Notes: generated by a model not told the origin, from the sequence alone. DNA of 64,000 bases from Lentzea albida (GCF_900111005.1 NZ_FOFV01000027.1:1-64000), one strand, 5' to 3'; positions 25,155 through 48,065 are shown, counted from the stretch's first letter. Numbers and translations are program-made.

Positions 25155-26462
25155 GTGCCAGAAGAGGGTGAGGTCATCGCCGGGCGGTACCGGCTGGTGT
25201 CGTCGATCGGGCGAGGATCCATGGGCGTGGTCTGGCAGGCGCGCGACGAGCTACTCGACCGCGTGGTCGCGGTCAAGCTGCTCACCACGGACCGGCGGTC
25301 CCCGGACGCGGTGGCGCAGATGCTGCGCGAGGGCCGGGTCGCCGGTCGGCTGCGGCACCCGCACGCGATCAGCGTGTACGAGGTCGTCGAGCACGACGAC
25401 AAGCCCTGCCTGGTGCTGGAGTACCTGCCCTCCCGCAGCGTCGCGGCGCTGATCGCCGAACGGGGCGCGCTGCCGCCGGGCGTGGTCGCGGCCGTGGGCA
25501 GGCAGGTCGCCGCCGCGCTGGCGGCGGCGCACGCCGAGGGCATCGTGCACCGGGACGTCTCGACGTTCAACGTCCTGCTGGCCGAGGACGGCATCGCGAA
25601 GATCACCGACTTCGGCATCGCCCGCGCGGTCGGCGAGGGCACGGTGACCGACGCCCGCCTGATCGTCGGCACGCCGGCCTTCCTGGCGCCGGAGGTGGCG
25701 GCGGGCGAGGCGGCGACGTTCGCCTCGGACGTGTTCTCCCTCGGCGCGACCCTCTACGCGGCGCTGGAGGGCACGCCGCCCTTCGGCGTGGACGACAACC
25801 CCTACGCGCTCCTGCAACGCGTGGTCCGGGGAGAGTTCGAGCCGCCGCGGTCAGGTGGCCCGCTCGGCGAGGTGCTCCTGCGCCTCCTGCACCGTGACGC
25901 TGCACAACGCCCGACGATGGCCGAGGCCCACAAACTGCTCGCGGCCGTCGCGGAGGGACTGCCGCTGCCCGCCGCGCCCCCGAGGAGCGGGACGCGGATG
26001 CTGCGCGTCCGCCGCCCCCTGCCACGCCGGGGGATCGCGATGGTCGCCGGTGCGGCCGTCCTGGTCGCCGCCGGTGTCGTGATCGGCACCGTCGTGCAGG
26101 GCGACCGGCCCAGCAGCAGCGCCCAGACCGGCTCCAGCACGGCGACGACCACGGTCACGACCGCCTGCGATGCCCGGTACGAGGTGACCAACTCGTGGCC
26201 GGGCGGCTACCAGGTCGAGGTGACGGTGCGCAACACCAGCGCAAGCGGCCTGACGGGCTGGACCATCACGTGGCAGCAGGCGGCGGGCCACACCATCGGC
26301 AACCTGTGGAACGGCACCCTGACCCAGAACGCGACCGCGGTGACCGTCACCAACGCGGGCCACAACGCCGTGCTCGCTGCCGGGGCAACCACCTCGTTCG
26401 GGTTCGTCGCCGGCGGTCCTGAACCCGCTCGCCCCGCCGTGACCTGTTCCACCGCCAACTGA
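25155..26462 (+). CDS. transmembrane Ser/Thr protein kinase with external CBM2
   Basis: 435 residues. The kinase domain spans 10-275: glycine loop SIGRGSMG, Lys41 in VAVKLL, HRD at 132-134, DFG at 152-154, APE in LAPEVA. In the catalytic loop HRDVSTFN, the position usually occupied by Lys is Ser136. A membrane helix follows (about 295-316), then a Ser/Thr-rich linker and a family 2 cellulose-binding module (ending near 430) with the hallmark TGWTITWQ...NLWNGTLTQ...TSFGF. The outer module suggests sensing of cellulose or another polysaccharide, with signalling inward. GTG start at 25155. Confidence 0.9.
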   Translation: MPEEGEVIAGRYRLVSSIGRGSMGVVWQARDELLDRVVAVKLLTTDRRSPDAVAQMLREGRVAGRLRHPHAISVYEVVEHDDKPCLVLEYLPSRSVAALIAERGALPPGVVAAVGRQVAAALAAAHAEGIVHRDVSTFNVLLAEDGIAKITDFGIARAVGEGTVTDARLIVGTPAFLAPEVAAGEAATFASDVFSLGATLYAALEGTPPFGVDDNPYALLQRVVRGEFEPPRSGGPLGEVLLRLLHRDAAQRPTMAEAHKLLAAVAEGLPLPAAPPRSGTRMLRVRRPLPRRGIAMVAGAAVLVAAGVVIGTVVQGDRPSSSAQTGSSTATTTVTTACDARYEVTNSWPGGYQVEVTVRNTSASGLTGWTITWQQAAGHTIGNLWNGTLTQNATAVTVTNAGHNAVLAAGATTSFGFVAGGPEPARPAVTCSTAN

Positions 26463-26543
26463 AACGCCGCCAGGCAGGACTGGTCTCCCTGAGCCGCGTG
26501 GACGGCCCTCGGTGCACGGCGACGGACGGGGGGTGATCCGGTT

Positions 26544-27380
26544 TCAGTCGGCGGCGCGGCGTTCGAGGAAGACGGTGTCGCGCCAGACGCCGTGGTGCTG
26601 GGCGATGCGTTCGCGGACGCCGAGGGTGCGGAAGCCCGCGGAGTGGTGCAGGGCGAGGCTTGCCCGGTTCTCGGGGAAGATCGAGGTCTGCAACGTCCAG
26701 AGGCCCGTGTCGTCGGCGGCGGTGACCTGCTTGTGGACCAAGGCCCTGCCGACGCCGCGGCCGCGGAAATCCGTGCCGACGTAGACGGAGGTCTCGGCGA
26801 CGCCCGCGTAGCAGTCTCGTGTGGACACCGCGGTCGCGGCGGCCCAGCCCGCCACCCGGCCGTCGATCTCGGCGATCCAGCGGTGGCCGGGGAGCCACTT
26901 GGCGTCGAGCGCCCGGCGCAGGGGCACTTCGGTTTCGAAGGTGGCGTTGCCGGTGGCGATGCCTTCGGCGTAGATGTGGCGCACGGCGTTCCAGTCGGCG
27001 ACCTCCAGCGGACGGATCAGCACGTCGGCCGGGAGGTCGGTCGGGCAGCACGGGCGGGGCGCGAGCACGCCCATGACGACGTCGGCGGCGTGGGGGAGGC
27101 CGGTGCAGCACGACGGGTTGACGCTGACGTGGGTTGCGGTGCCTTCCTTGTGCTGGCGCAGGAAGCCGACCTCGACCAGCTTGCGGACGTGGTGCGAGCA
27201 GGTGGACTGGCTGATGCCGACGAGTTCGGCCAGTTCGCCGACGGTCGTGGAGCGGCCCGCGGTCGCGACGGCGTGCAGCAGGCGCACGCGGGTGGGCTCG
27301 GCGAGGCACGCGAACCAGTCCGCGTAGGTCGCGGCGTCGTCGGCGGGGAGCACGGCCGGCGAGGGCGCTGTCGTCGTCAT
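26544..27380 (-). CDS. ArsR-ArsN fusion: arsenic repressor plus GNAT acetyltransferase
   Basis: 278 residues. The first 110 are an ArsR winged helix (WFACLAEPTRVRLLHAV, SQSTCSHHVRKLVEVGF) with Cys pairs in NPSCCTG and PRPCCPTD that could bind arsenite. The rest is a GNAT N-acetyltransferase of the phosphinothricin/ArsN type (LIRPLEVADWNAVRHIYAEGI, acetyl-CoA loop FRGRGVGRALV). ArsN enzymes acetylate arsinothricin or related amino-acid analogues. The gene is divergent from an ArsO-like monooxygenase, with tandem operators in between, so it is probably autoregulated and arsenic-responsive. Confidence 0.85.
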   Translation of the reverse strand: MTTTAPSPAVLPADDAATYADWFACLAEPTRVRLLHAVATAGRSTTVGELAELVGISQSTCSHHVRKLVEVGFLRQHKEGTATHVSVNPSCCTGLPHAADVVMGVLAPRPCCPTDLPADVLIRPLEVADWNAVRHIYAEGIATGNATFETEVPLRRALDAKWLPGHRWIAEIDGRVAGWAAATAVSTRDCYAGVAETSVYVGTDFRGRGVGRALVHKQVTAADDTGLWTLQTSIFPENRASLALHHSAGFRTLGVRERIAQHHGVWRDTVFLERRAAD

Positions 27381-27390
27381 GCGCTGAAGT

Positions 27391-27432
27391 ATCGACGCAG
27401 ATCGATGGTTGCGTCAATCGATGCAGGTCGAT
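27391..27432. promoter_or_regulatory. tandem ArsR operator candidates
   Basis: Two 16-bp near-identical copies of ATCGAYGCAGRTCGAT stand at 27391-27406 and 27417-27432. Each is itself an imperfect palindrome (ATCGA...TCGAT), and they lie in the divergent promoter between arsR-arsN and the ArsO-like gene. Their spacing of 26 bp, about 2.5 turns, suits co-operative binding by dimers. Confidence 0.75.
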
Positions 27433-27479
27433 AGAGTCGGCCGCGTTGATTCGAAATCTGTCGATGCAAGGGGTGTGTG

Positions 27480-28811
27480 GTGAGCGCGATGCCGGTCGTC
27501 GTGGTGGGTGCCGGGCCTGCGGGTTTGTCCGCGGCGGCGAACTTGGTCGAACGGGGCGAGCAGGTGCTCGTGCTGGAAGCGGGCGATCGTGCCGGTGCGG
27601 CCGTGTCCGAGTGGAACTACGTCCGGCTGTTCTCGCGGTGGAGCGAGCTCGTCGACCCGGCGGCCGAGCGCCTGCTGAAGCAGACCGGTTGGGTGCGGCC
27701 CGACGGTGATGCCTACCCGACGGGCGGGGAGTGGGTGGAGAGCTACCTTCGGCCGCTCGCCGAGGCTTTGGGGGATCGGGTTCGGTTCGGTGCGCGCGTG
27801 GTGGGCCTGGCGCGCCGCGGCCGGGACCGGATCGTGGACTCCGGACGCGAGGACGAGCCGCTCACCGTGCACGTGGAGACCGCCGACGGTGAGGAGCGGA
27901 TCACGGCGCGTGCGGTGATCGACGCGTCCGGCACCTGGGGCTCACCGAATCCGCTTGGTGGAGACGGACTTCCGGCCGTGGGGGAGAGGGCGGCGGCCTC
28001 CCGGATCACTTACCGGGTGCCCGACCTCGTGGCCGAACGCGCTCGCTACGCGGGCAAGCGGATCGCGGTCGCCGGGAGCGGGCACTCCGCGCTGACCGCC
28101 TTGGTCGTGCTGGCAGAGCTCGCGGAGCAGGAGCCGGGCACGGAGATCGTCTGGTTGCTGCGCCGCGGGGTCGTGGGCAACGCGTTCGGTGGCGGCGAGG
28201 CCGACCAGCTCCCGGCGCGCGGTGCGTTGGGCCTGCGCGCGAAGAAGGCGGCCGAGGCCGGGCACATCACGACCGCGACCGGGTTCCGCACGGCGGCGGT
28301 CGAGCGTGCCGAGGACGGCACGCTGACGCTGGAGTCGTTCGACGGCCACGAGGTCGAGGGCATCGACGAGATCGTCGTGCTGACCGGGTTCCGGCCCGAC
28401 CTGTCGTGGCTGTCGGAGATCCGCCTCGAACTGGACCCGGTGCTCCAGGCGCCCGTGAAGCTCGCGCCGTTGATCGACCCGAACGTCCACTCGTGCGGCA
28501 CCGTTTACCCGCACGGCGAGGCCGAGTTGCGGCACCCGGAGCCGAACGTCTACCTCGTGGGCATGAAGAGCTACGGCCGCGCGCCGACTTTCCTGTCGCT
28601 GACCGGCTACGAGCAGTCGCGCTCGGTCGTGGCCGCGATCGCGGGCGACCAGGAGGCGGCGGCGCGGGTCGAGCTCGTGCTGCCCGAGACCGGGGTCTGT
28701 GGTGGCGCGGGCGTGTTCGACGCACCTGAGGCGGAGAAGAACGAGGGTGGCTGCTGCGGCTCACCCGGGAACGACGTGCTGACGATCGGCCTCGCGCCCA
28801 GTGCGCGCTGA
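27480..28811 (+). CDS. ArsO-like flavin-dependent monooxygenase
   Basis: 443 residues. Two dinucleotide folds are seen: FAD site VVVVGAGPAGLSAAANL at the N-terminus and NADPH site IAVAGSGHSALTALVVLAEL near 200. The FMO-like PTGGEWVESYLRPL is also present. The C-terminus carries Cys residues (GVCGGAG, GGCCGSPGND) consistent with metalloid contact. ArsO proteins sit in actinobacterial ars operons, and their exact reaction is not settled. The start is GTG 27480 (27477 is an alternative). Its stop overlaps the MFS gene by 11 bp, so the two are co-translated. Confidence 0.8.
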   Translation: MSAMPVVVVGAGPAGLSAAANLVERGEQVLVLEAGDRAGAAVSEWNYVRLFSRWSELVDPAAERLLKQTGWVRPDGDAYPTGGEWVESYLRPLAEALGDRVRFGARVVGLARRGRDRIVDSGREDEPLTVHVETADGEERITARAVIDASGTWGSPNPLGGDGLPAVGERAAASRITYRVPDLVAERARYAGKRIAVAGSGHSALTALVVLAELAEQEPGTEIVWLLRRGVVGNAFGGGEADQLPARGALGLRAKKAAEAGHITTATGFRTAAVERAEDGTLTLESFDGHEVEGIDEIVVLTGFRPDLSWLSEIRLELDPVLQAPVKLAPLIDPNVHSCGTVYPHGEAELRHPEPNVYLVGMKSYGRAPTFLSLTGYEQSRSVVAAIAGDQEAAARVELVLPETGVCGGAGVFDAPEAEKNEGGCCGSPGNDVLTIGLAPSAR

Positions 28812-29991
28812 CACCACCACGTCGGAGCCCGGCGTCGCAGCCGGGCTCCGACGTGTGCTGGTCGTGTTGTGCACCACCGAGATCATCAGCTGGGGGATCC
28901 TGTACTACGCGTTCCCGGTGCTGTTGCCGACGATCGGTGAGCGCACGGGCTGGTCGCACGCCGCGATCACCGCCGGGTTCTCCGCGAGCCAGGTGGTCGC
29001 GGGGCTCGTCGGGGTTCCGGTGGGCAGGCTGCTCGACCGGCACGGCCCGCGCGCGATCATGACCACCGGCTCGGCCATCGCCGTTCCGGCGGTCGTGCTG
29101 ATGGCGACCGCGCAGTCACCGGCGTGGTTCACCGCGGCGTGGCTGCTGATCGGCGTCGCGATGGCCGGGGTGTTCTACGCTCCCGCGTTCGCCGCGCTCA
29201 CCCGCTGGTACGGGGCGAGGCGGGTGTCGGCGCTGACCGCGCTCACGTTGGTCGCGGGGCTGGCCAGCACGGTGTTCGCGCCGCTGACCGCCGTGCTGAA
29301 CACGCGCTTGGACTGGCGTGGGACCTACCTCGTGCTTGCGGGAGTCCTCGCGGTCACCACGGTTCCGCTGCACCTGTTCGGGCTGCGCCTGCCCTGGCCG
29401 GAGATCGAGCACGAGGCGGAGCACCACCCGTCGGCGGTCGCGCGGAGCAGGCCGTTCATCGTGCTGACGATCGCGATGAGCCTCGCCGCGTTCAGCGTCT
29501 ACGCGGTCGTGGTCAACCTCGTGCCGTTGCTGACCGAGCGCGGGATGTCGACTTCAGCGGCCGCCGTGGCCCTGGGCCTCGGTGGGGTGGGCCAGGTTCT
29601 CGGACGGCTCGGTTACGCGAGGTTGACCGCGAAGACGTCGGTGCGCACGCGGACGGCGCTCGTCCTGCTGGTGAGCGCGGTCGTGACCACGTTGCTCGGG
29701 CTCGTTCCCGGTCCGGCTCTGCTGCTCATCGCCGGCTCGGTGCTCGCGGGCGTCACGCGGGGGATCTTCACGCTGGTGCAGGCGACGGCGGTCACCGACA
29801 GGTGGGGTGCCGTCCACTACGGACGGTTGAGCGGACTGCTCACCGTGCCGGTGATGCTGACCGCGGCGATCGCGCCGTGGGCGGGCAGCGCCCTGGCCGG
29901 GTGGCTCGGGGGCTACCCGGCCGTGTTCGTCGTGCTCGGCATCATCGGCGTGGTGGCTGCCGGGTTGTCGACGGCAAGTGTGCCGCGTTAG
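28801..29991 (+). CDS. MFS transporter, probable arsenical exporter
   Basis: 396 residues with twelve predicted membrane helices and the MFS loop-2 motif (GRLLDRHGPRAIM). The GTG start lies inside the end of the ArsO-like gene. Co-transcription with ArsO and divergent control by the ArsR-ArsN protein suggest it exports an arsenical or an ArsN-acetylated product. No GAPDH gene accompanies it, so it is probably not an ArsJ-type pair. Confidence 0.8.
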   Translation: MRADTTTSEPGVAAGLRRVLVVLCTTEIISWGILYYAFPVLLPTIGERTGWSHAAITAGFSASQVVAGLVGVPVGRLLDRHGPRAIMTTGSAIAVPAVVLMATAQSPAWFTAAWLLIGVAMAGVFYAPAFAALTRWYGARRVSALTALTLVAGLASTVFAPLTAVLNTRLDWRGTYLVLAGVLAVTTVPLHLFGLRLPWPEIEHEAEHHPSAVARSRPFIVLTIAMSLAAFSVYAVVVNLVPLLTERGMSTSAAAVALGLGGVGQVLGRLGYARLTAKTSVRTRTALVLLVSAVVTTLLGLVPGPALLLIAGSVLAGVTRGIFTLVQATAVTDRWGAVHYGRLSGLLTVPVMLTAAIAPWAGSALAGWLGGYPAVFVVLGIIGVVAAGLSTASVPR

Positions 29992-30164
29992 CTCGTCACC
30001 GCGGTCAGCGCAGAAGACGAGCGGCCCGCATCGGTGGTGTTCGCAGCGGGCGCGGCTGTCGGACTTCTCGGCGCGCTCAGGGTGCTGATGGCCGTGGCAC
30101 CGGCGTCGTGCGCGCGGAGCGGTCGTCGGCGAGATCCGCCGTCGAACCGCACCTCCCGGCCAAG

Positions 30165-33059
30165 TCACATGTGCGAGGCGAAGCCGGCGAGTGCGGAGGA
30201 CAGCTGTGTCCGGCGGCGCACGCCGAGCTTGCGGTAGATGCTCGTGAGGTGGAACTCGATCGTGCGCCGGGAGACGTTGAGCTTGTGCGCGATCTCGTCG
30301 TTCGAGTTCCCTTCGAGCACCAGGCCGGCCACGCGGTACTCGTGTGGCGTCAGCAGTGCGGTGGACGACGAGCCCGCCGGCACCGCCTTCGCCGTGACCG
30401 CAGGAGGAGGCGCGGGCACGCCTCGCGCGTCTTCGAGCCCCGAACCCGCGAGCCGCTCTCCCGGCTCCACGACGACGCCGCACTGCTCGCCCAGCGTCCG
30501 CGCCTCCGCGAGGTGCTGCCTGGCCTCGTCGCGCTGTCCCTTCTCCCACCGGGAGGCGGCGAGTTCGAGCAGCACTTGGGCGTGCAGCATCCGGGCGGGC
30601 GAATTCCTCAGCAACGACTCGGCCTCGGCCAGCCGGGGGGCGGCGGCGACACCGCCGGTCACGACACCCACGGTGAGCAACGCGCGCGCCACGACGGTGG
30701 GCGCGCCCCACTCCCGTGCCAGGGTGAGTTCCTCGAGCGCCAGGTCCAGTGCCTCCCGGTGCTGACCCAGCCGGAGCCAGGCCAGCGCCGCGTAGGACCG
30801 CCAGGGACGCACGGCCGGATTGCCCATGCCCCAGGACACCAGGCGCTCGCCGCAGTCGAGCTGATCGGCGAGCGCTCCTCCGGCGTCGCCGCGTGCCAGG
30901 CGCAACGCGCCCCTGGCGTGCAGGAGCGCGGTGTGGTGCCAGGTCTGCGGCAGCGACCTCGTCCTGCCGAGGAGCAGGAGGGTTTCCTCCGCGTCGTCGA
31001 CGGCGCCGAGTTCCAGCTGCGCGCGCATCAGGGCTTCGACGGCGTAGACGCTGCCGAAGTGGCCGGGAGGCAGCTCAGCCTTCCGCGCTGCGGACAACGC
31101 GAGCCTGGCGTCCGCGACGGCTTCGGTGAAGGACCCGCAGTGGTAGTGCGCCCGTGAACGGACGGTGTGGCCGAGCAGTTCGATCAACGACAACCCCTCC
31201 CGATGCGCTTCGAGCAGGATCTCGTTGCAGTAGCGCATGACGAGGTGCGGTTCATCGGTCCGGATGAACGCGTTGAGCACGCCGAGGAGCCGCTGGGGGT
31301 GTTGCAACATGGCCGCTGCGCCGTTCTGCATCGCCGCGGCGGCCGCCTCGCGGCACAAGGTCAGGTCCGTGCCCCGGTTGCCGGCGTCCTCGGCGATCAA
31401 CGCCGCGAGCCTGCGACCGCGCGGGTCGCGACGGCGCCACTCCCGCTCGTCGAAGCGGGTGAGGTCCACCTGACCGGCCGCCGGATCTCCGGACGGCGCC
31501 GTGAGCCGGTTCAGCAGCCGCAGCATGTCGACCGCTGCGGGGATCTTCGGACCGATCTCGTCGATGGTGCGGTGCAGCACCTCCGTCGCCTTGTCGTACG
31601 CCCCGTCGAGGTACAGGACCTGGGCGAGCCTGCAGACGACCGCGAGAGTCCTCTCCGGGTCGTCCAGTTCGCTCATGCCCTCCTCGAGGTGCACCACCGC
31701 CATCCGCGGGTCGAAGTAGGTCTCGGCGAAACCGAGCCTCAGCAGCAGGTCCCGCCTCTGCGCAGCGGAGACGTCCTCTTCCAGGGCCCTGTTGAGGAAT
31801 TTCGCACCGGACCGGGGATCTCCCTCGGTGATCAGTGCCTCGGCGGCGGACCGCAGCGCGTCCACGGCCCAGGTACCCAGGCGCGAGGACGTCCGCACCA
31901 CGTGCCGTGCGATGAGGAGGGAAGGCGCACGCGTCTGGTGCAGGAACCGCGCGGCCTCGGCGTGCAGCTCCTCGCGATCGCCGAAGCCGACGGCCTTCTC
32001 GATCGCGTCCTTGAGCACCGAGTGGGCGAACGTGAGCTTGCCCGGCGGTGCGAGCACACCCATTCCCTCGAGCTGCCGCACCTGCTCGGCGACCGCGCCG
32101 CCGCTCATGCCGGTGACGGCGGCGAGGAGTTGCAGATGAGGCGGCGCCACGACGGCGATCGCCTTGGCCACGTCGACGAGTTCGCGCGACTGGCGGTTGA
32201 GCCGCGCGAGCACGGACTGCCCGAGCTCCTCGGGTTCGGGGGTGGGCAGGTCGTCCGCGGCCGGCTCGTCCGGGACGACCGACCGCTCCCTCATCAGGGA
32301 CAGGATGTGGGTGCACACCATGGGGTAGCCGTGGGTGGCCCGCATCACGGCGTCCGTGAACTTCTCGTGCGGTGCCCGACCGAGCACCTGCTCCGTGAGC
32401 GACGCGATGTCCGGTGCGGTGAGAGTGCCGAGTCGCAGGCGCTCCGTGTAGATCTCGAGCTCGGCCAGGAGGATCGGGTCGGTCGGCCGTATTCCGGACG
32501 TGCGGCCCAGCAGGATCGTGATCGGCAGCCGGACGACGCGGTGGACAAGGTAGTTTAGCCAGCGCATGGACGGCACGTCCGTCCACTGCACGTCGTCGAT
32601 GACGAGGCAGAGAGGAGCGTGCTGTGCGAGGCCGGTCGTGATGCGGTAGAGGTCGCGGATCGCCTGGTGGACGTGGACCTCCTCGAAGTCGTTCACGTCG
32701 CCAGCCACCTCACCGGCGATGACCGCGTGCCCGTGCGGTGCGGCTTCGTCACCTGGTCCCGCGGACGACTCCCGGGGCAGGTGCTCGAAGAGTTGCTGGG
32801 CGACGGCGAAGGGCATTTCCCGTTCCATCGGCGACGCCGTGGCCCGGGCGATCACGAACCCCCGCCGGCGTGCCATGGAGCAGGCGGCCTCCAGCAGGGA
32901 CGTCTTGCCGATGCCGATGGCTCCTTCGAACAGCAGAGCGGAGGGCGTCGAGGCCTGCGCCGAGTCCAGTGCCTCCTCGATTCGTTTCACCTCGGCGTCG
33001 CGGCCGACGAGGATGGTCCGGCTGTCGGGATTCCGGCTTCGACTGGCGTCGGCTTCCAC
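30165..33059 (-). CDS. LuxR-family ATPase regulator (LAL), PKS-cluster regulator candidate
   Basis: 964 residues. The N-terminal AAA-type ATPase has Walker A at 46-53 (GAIGIGKT) and Walker B in CLVIDDVQWTD. A long helical TPR-like middle follows, and the C-terminal LuxR helix-turn-helix (last about 65 residues) reads TPHEYRVAGLVLEGNSNDEIAHKLNVS. Large regulators of this class often activate polyketide clusters. It starts at GTG 33059 with GGAG eight bases upstream. It faces away from the PKS across 1.25 kb of repeat-rich DNA, so activation of the PKS is likely but not shown. Confidence 0.9.
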   Translation of the reverse strand: MEADASRSRNPDSRTILVGRDAEVKRIEEALDSAQASTPSALLFEGAIGIGKTSLLEAACSMARRRGFVIARATASPMEREMPFAVAQQLFEHLPRESSAGPGDEAAPHGHAVIAGEVAGDVNDFEEVHVHQAIRDLYRITTGLAQHAPLCLVIDDVQWTDVPSMRWLNYLVHRVVRLPITILLGRTSGIRPTDPILLAELEIYTERLRLGTLTAPDIASLTEQVLGRAPHEKFTDAVMRATHGYPMVCTHILSLMRERSVVPDEPAADDLPTPEPEELGQSVLARLNRQSRELVDVAKAIAVVAPPHLQLLAAVTGMSGGAVAEQVRQLEGMGVLAPPGKLTFAHSVLKDAIEKAVGFGDREELHAEAARFLHQTRAPSLLIARHVVRTSSRLGTWAVDALRSAAEALITEGDPRSGAKFLNRALEEDVSAAQRRDLLLRLGFAETYFDPRMAVVHLEEGMSELDDPERTLAVVCRLAQVLYLDGAYDKATEVLHRTIDEIGPKIPAAVDMLRLLNRLTAPSGDPAAGQVDLTRFDEREWRRRDPRGRRLAALIAEDAGNRGTDLTLCREAAAAAMQNGAAAMLQHPQRLLGVLNAFIRTDEPHLVMRYCNEILLEAHREGLSLIELLGHTVRSRAHYHCGSFTEAVADARLALSAARKAELPPGHFGSVYAVEALMRAQLELGAVDDAEETLLLLGRTRSLPQTWHHTALLHARGALRLARGDAGGALADQLDCGERLVSWGMGNPAVRPWRSYAALAWLRLGQHREALDLALEELTLAREWGAPTVVARALLTVGVVTGGVAAAPRLAEAESLLRNSPARMLHAQVLLELAASRWEKGQRDEARQHLAEARTLGEQCGVVVEPGERLAGSGLEDARGVPAPPPAVTAKAVPAGSSSTALLTPHEYRVAGLVLEGNSNDEIAHKLNVSRRTIEFHLTSIYRKLGVRRRTQLSSALAGFASHM

Positions 33060-33116
33060 CTTGAGCGCTCCGTAGTCGTCGGCTGGTCCATTCAGGTAAT
33101 TCTCGGATCAGGTGCT

Positions 33117-33145
33117 GCGGAATCCGGCAACTCCTTCCATTCCGC
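33117..33145. promoter_or_regulatory. inverted repeat upstream of the LAL gene
   Basis: GCGGAAT (33117-33123) and ATTCCGC (33139-33145) form a perfect 7-bp inverted repeat with a 15-bp spacer, about 58 bp before the LAL start. It may be an operator for that gene. Confidence 0.4.
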
Positions 33146-33283
33146 GGGAGAGTACCCGGTCCGGCAGGGCTGTGAACGCGGCAACCTGGGACGTCGCAGA
33201 TCGCATCGTGTCATTGCGGTCGGTTCGCATGGTGACGCTCTGCCGTGGAAGGTTCTTCGAGATTTTTCACACTTGCCACCGTG

Positions 33284-33303
33284 ATTCCTTCTTGACAAGG
33301 AAT
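33284..33303. promoter_or_regulatory. inverted repeat overlapping a TTGACA box
   Basis: ATTCCTT (33284-33290) and AAGGAAT (33297-33303) are perfect arms around CTTGAC. The spacer and arm contain TTGACA (33292-33297), a -35-like element with no strong -10 downstream. It could be the PKS or LAL promoter. Confidence 0.35.
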
Positions 33304-33600
33304 GGTAATGTTGTCGTTTGAGTCGGCGTGCGTCTGGTGTTGGCCTGAATGGCTGTGTGAGCACGTGTCCGGGGTGACTGGAATGGCGAACAGCGAATCT
33401 TCACCCGCCCACCGCGTGATATAAGTCTCGCCGCAATTCAATGCGGTCGGTGCCGCCGCGCGACGCTGGAGATCGGTCTCGAGCCATCAGGAGCGGAACG
33501 CTCAGCTCCCCGATTCGTGGCCGCGGTGGCGAACCCGCGCAGTGCGTTCACCGGGAACGGCGGACCGCGGCAACGACGACCGTGCGGCAGGAGGAAGCCC

Positions 33601-33622
33601 GCACTGCGGAGAACCGCAGTGC
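33601..33622. promoter_or_regulatory. palindromic CCGCAGTGC site
   Basis: GCACTGCGG-AGAA-CCGCAGTGC: nine-bp perfect arms with a 4-bp centre. The same half-site recurs at 33830-33865. It is a likely protein-binding site, or a stable hairpin if transcribed. Confidence 0.55.
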
Positions 33623-33829
33623 TCCGGGTGCGAACTACTGTGACAGTGCTCGCAACGGTCACGCCCCCGCCTCGGCGGGAGTGGGTGATCTGTGGCCCGT
33701 GCCACCCTCCGCGGCCTCCGGCGGGCGGGTCTCGCCTCGTCCGCTCAGGACCTGATGAACGCGGATCCGCTGGTGCGCCGGTGATGCCGATGCCGACCAG
33801 TCCTGCGACGTCGAGACCGCGGAGACGTC

Positions 33830-33865
33830 ACTGCGGACTTCCGCAGTCGATTTCGGTCCGCAGTG
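33830..33865. promoter_or_regulatory. second CCGCAGT palindrome plus single half-site
   Basis: ACTGCGG-ACTT-CCGCAGT (33830-33847) is followed by a lone CCGCAGTG (33858-33865). With the 33601 site this makes five copies of the half-site in 270 bp, which points to a cluster-specific regulator, perhaps the LAL protein. Confidence 0.55.
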
Positions 33866-34073
33866 GTTAGCATTCGTGTGATGACCGCGTTGGCTTCGGC
33901 GAAGTCGCAGTCACGTGGTTTCGTGAACCGTGTTGTCTATTTCCGTCGAGATCGAGAAAAGCTTCGTCTCGTCCGCAGGTCCGACCTGGTGATGCTGTGT
34001 CGGTGAGGCTGCGATCACATGCGAATAGAGTGCGGTCAGGTGCCGGTGTGCCTGGTGGCCCTGCCCGAGAAAA

Positions 34074-34109
34074 CCACGTCGGACCACGCTGAGGTGCGGT
34101 CCGACGTGG
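34074..34109. promoter_or_regulatory. 12-bp perfect inverted repeat in the PKS leader
   Basis: CCACGTCGGACC (34074-34085) and its exact complement GGTCCGACGTGG (34098-34109) flank a 12-base loop. The stem would be very stable in RNA and lies about 200 bases before the PKS ATG. No T-run follows, so it is not a classic terminator; it may be an attenuator or a dimer-binding site. Confidence 0.5.
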
Positions 34110-34307
34110 ACATAGCCATTTCTGGCGAACGGCGTGGTGTGACGAAGAACTGATGGATCTATTCGGCTCGTCACATTGTTTTGATGCGACGCGGTGTCCG
34201 TGTTAAACATTGATGGTCGATGCGCCTCGGGCTCCAAAGGGTGTGGCCACGCTGTTGCCGATCGGCTTCCTCATGCCTTCACCGCGCTACCGAAGGATCT
34301 GCCGCAC

Positions 34308-48065
<13,758 letters not shown>

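Larger units (their letters stand above)
33060..34307. other. 1.25-kb regulatory intergenic region, no supported gene
   Basis: The stretch between the LAL start and the PKS start has only short, low-quality open frames. It contains at least five separate inverted repeats (listed individually), including a recurring CCGCAGTG motif. Its AT content rises in places (33240-33310, 33900-34200). A PKS promoter and a leader are probably here. AT-rich sequence around 33291-33320 includes TTGACA at 33292. Confidence 0.6.

Noticed and set aside
33441-33755. Open frames on both strands in the PKS-LAL intergenic region
   Set aside because: They overlap each other, lack a ribosome site and recognisable protein, and contain the inverted-repeat sites.
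33911-34237. Reverse-strand 108-codon frame just before the PKS
   Set aside because: Composition is unlike neighbours, it contains the 12-bp stem, and no family match is apparent.
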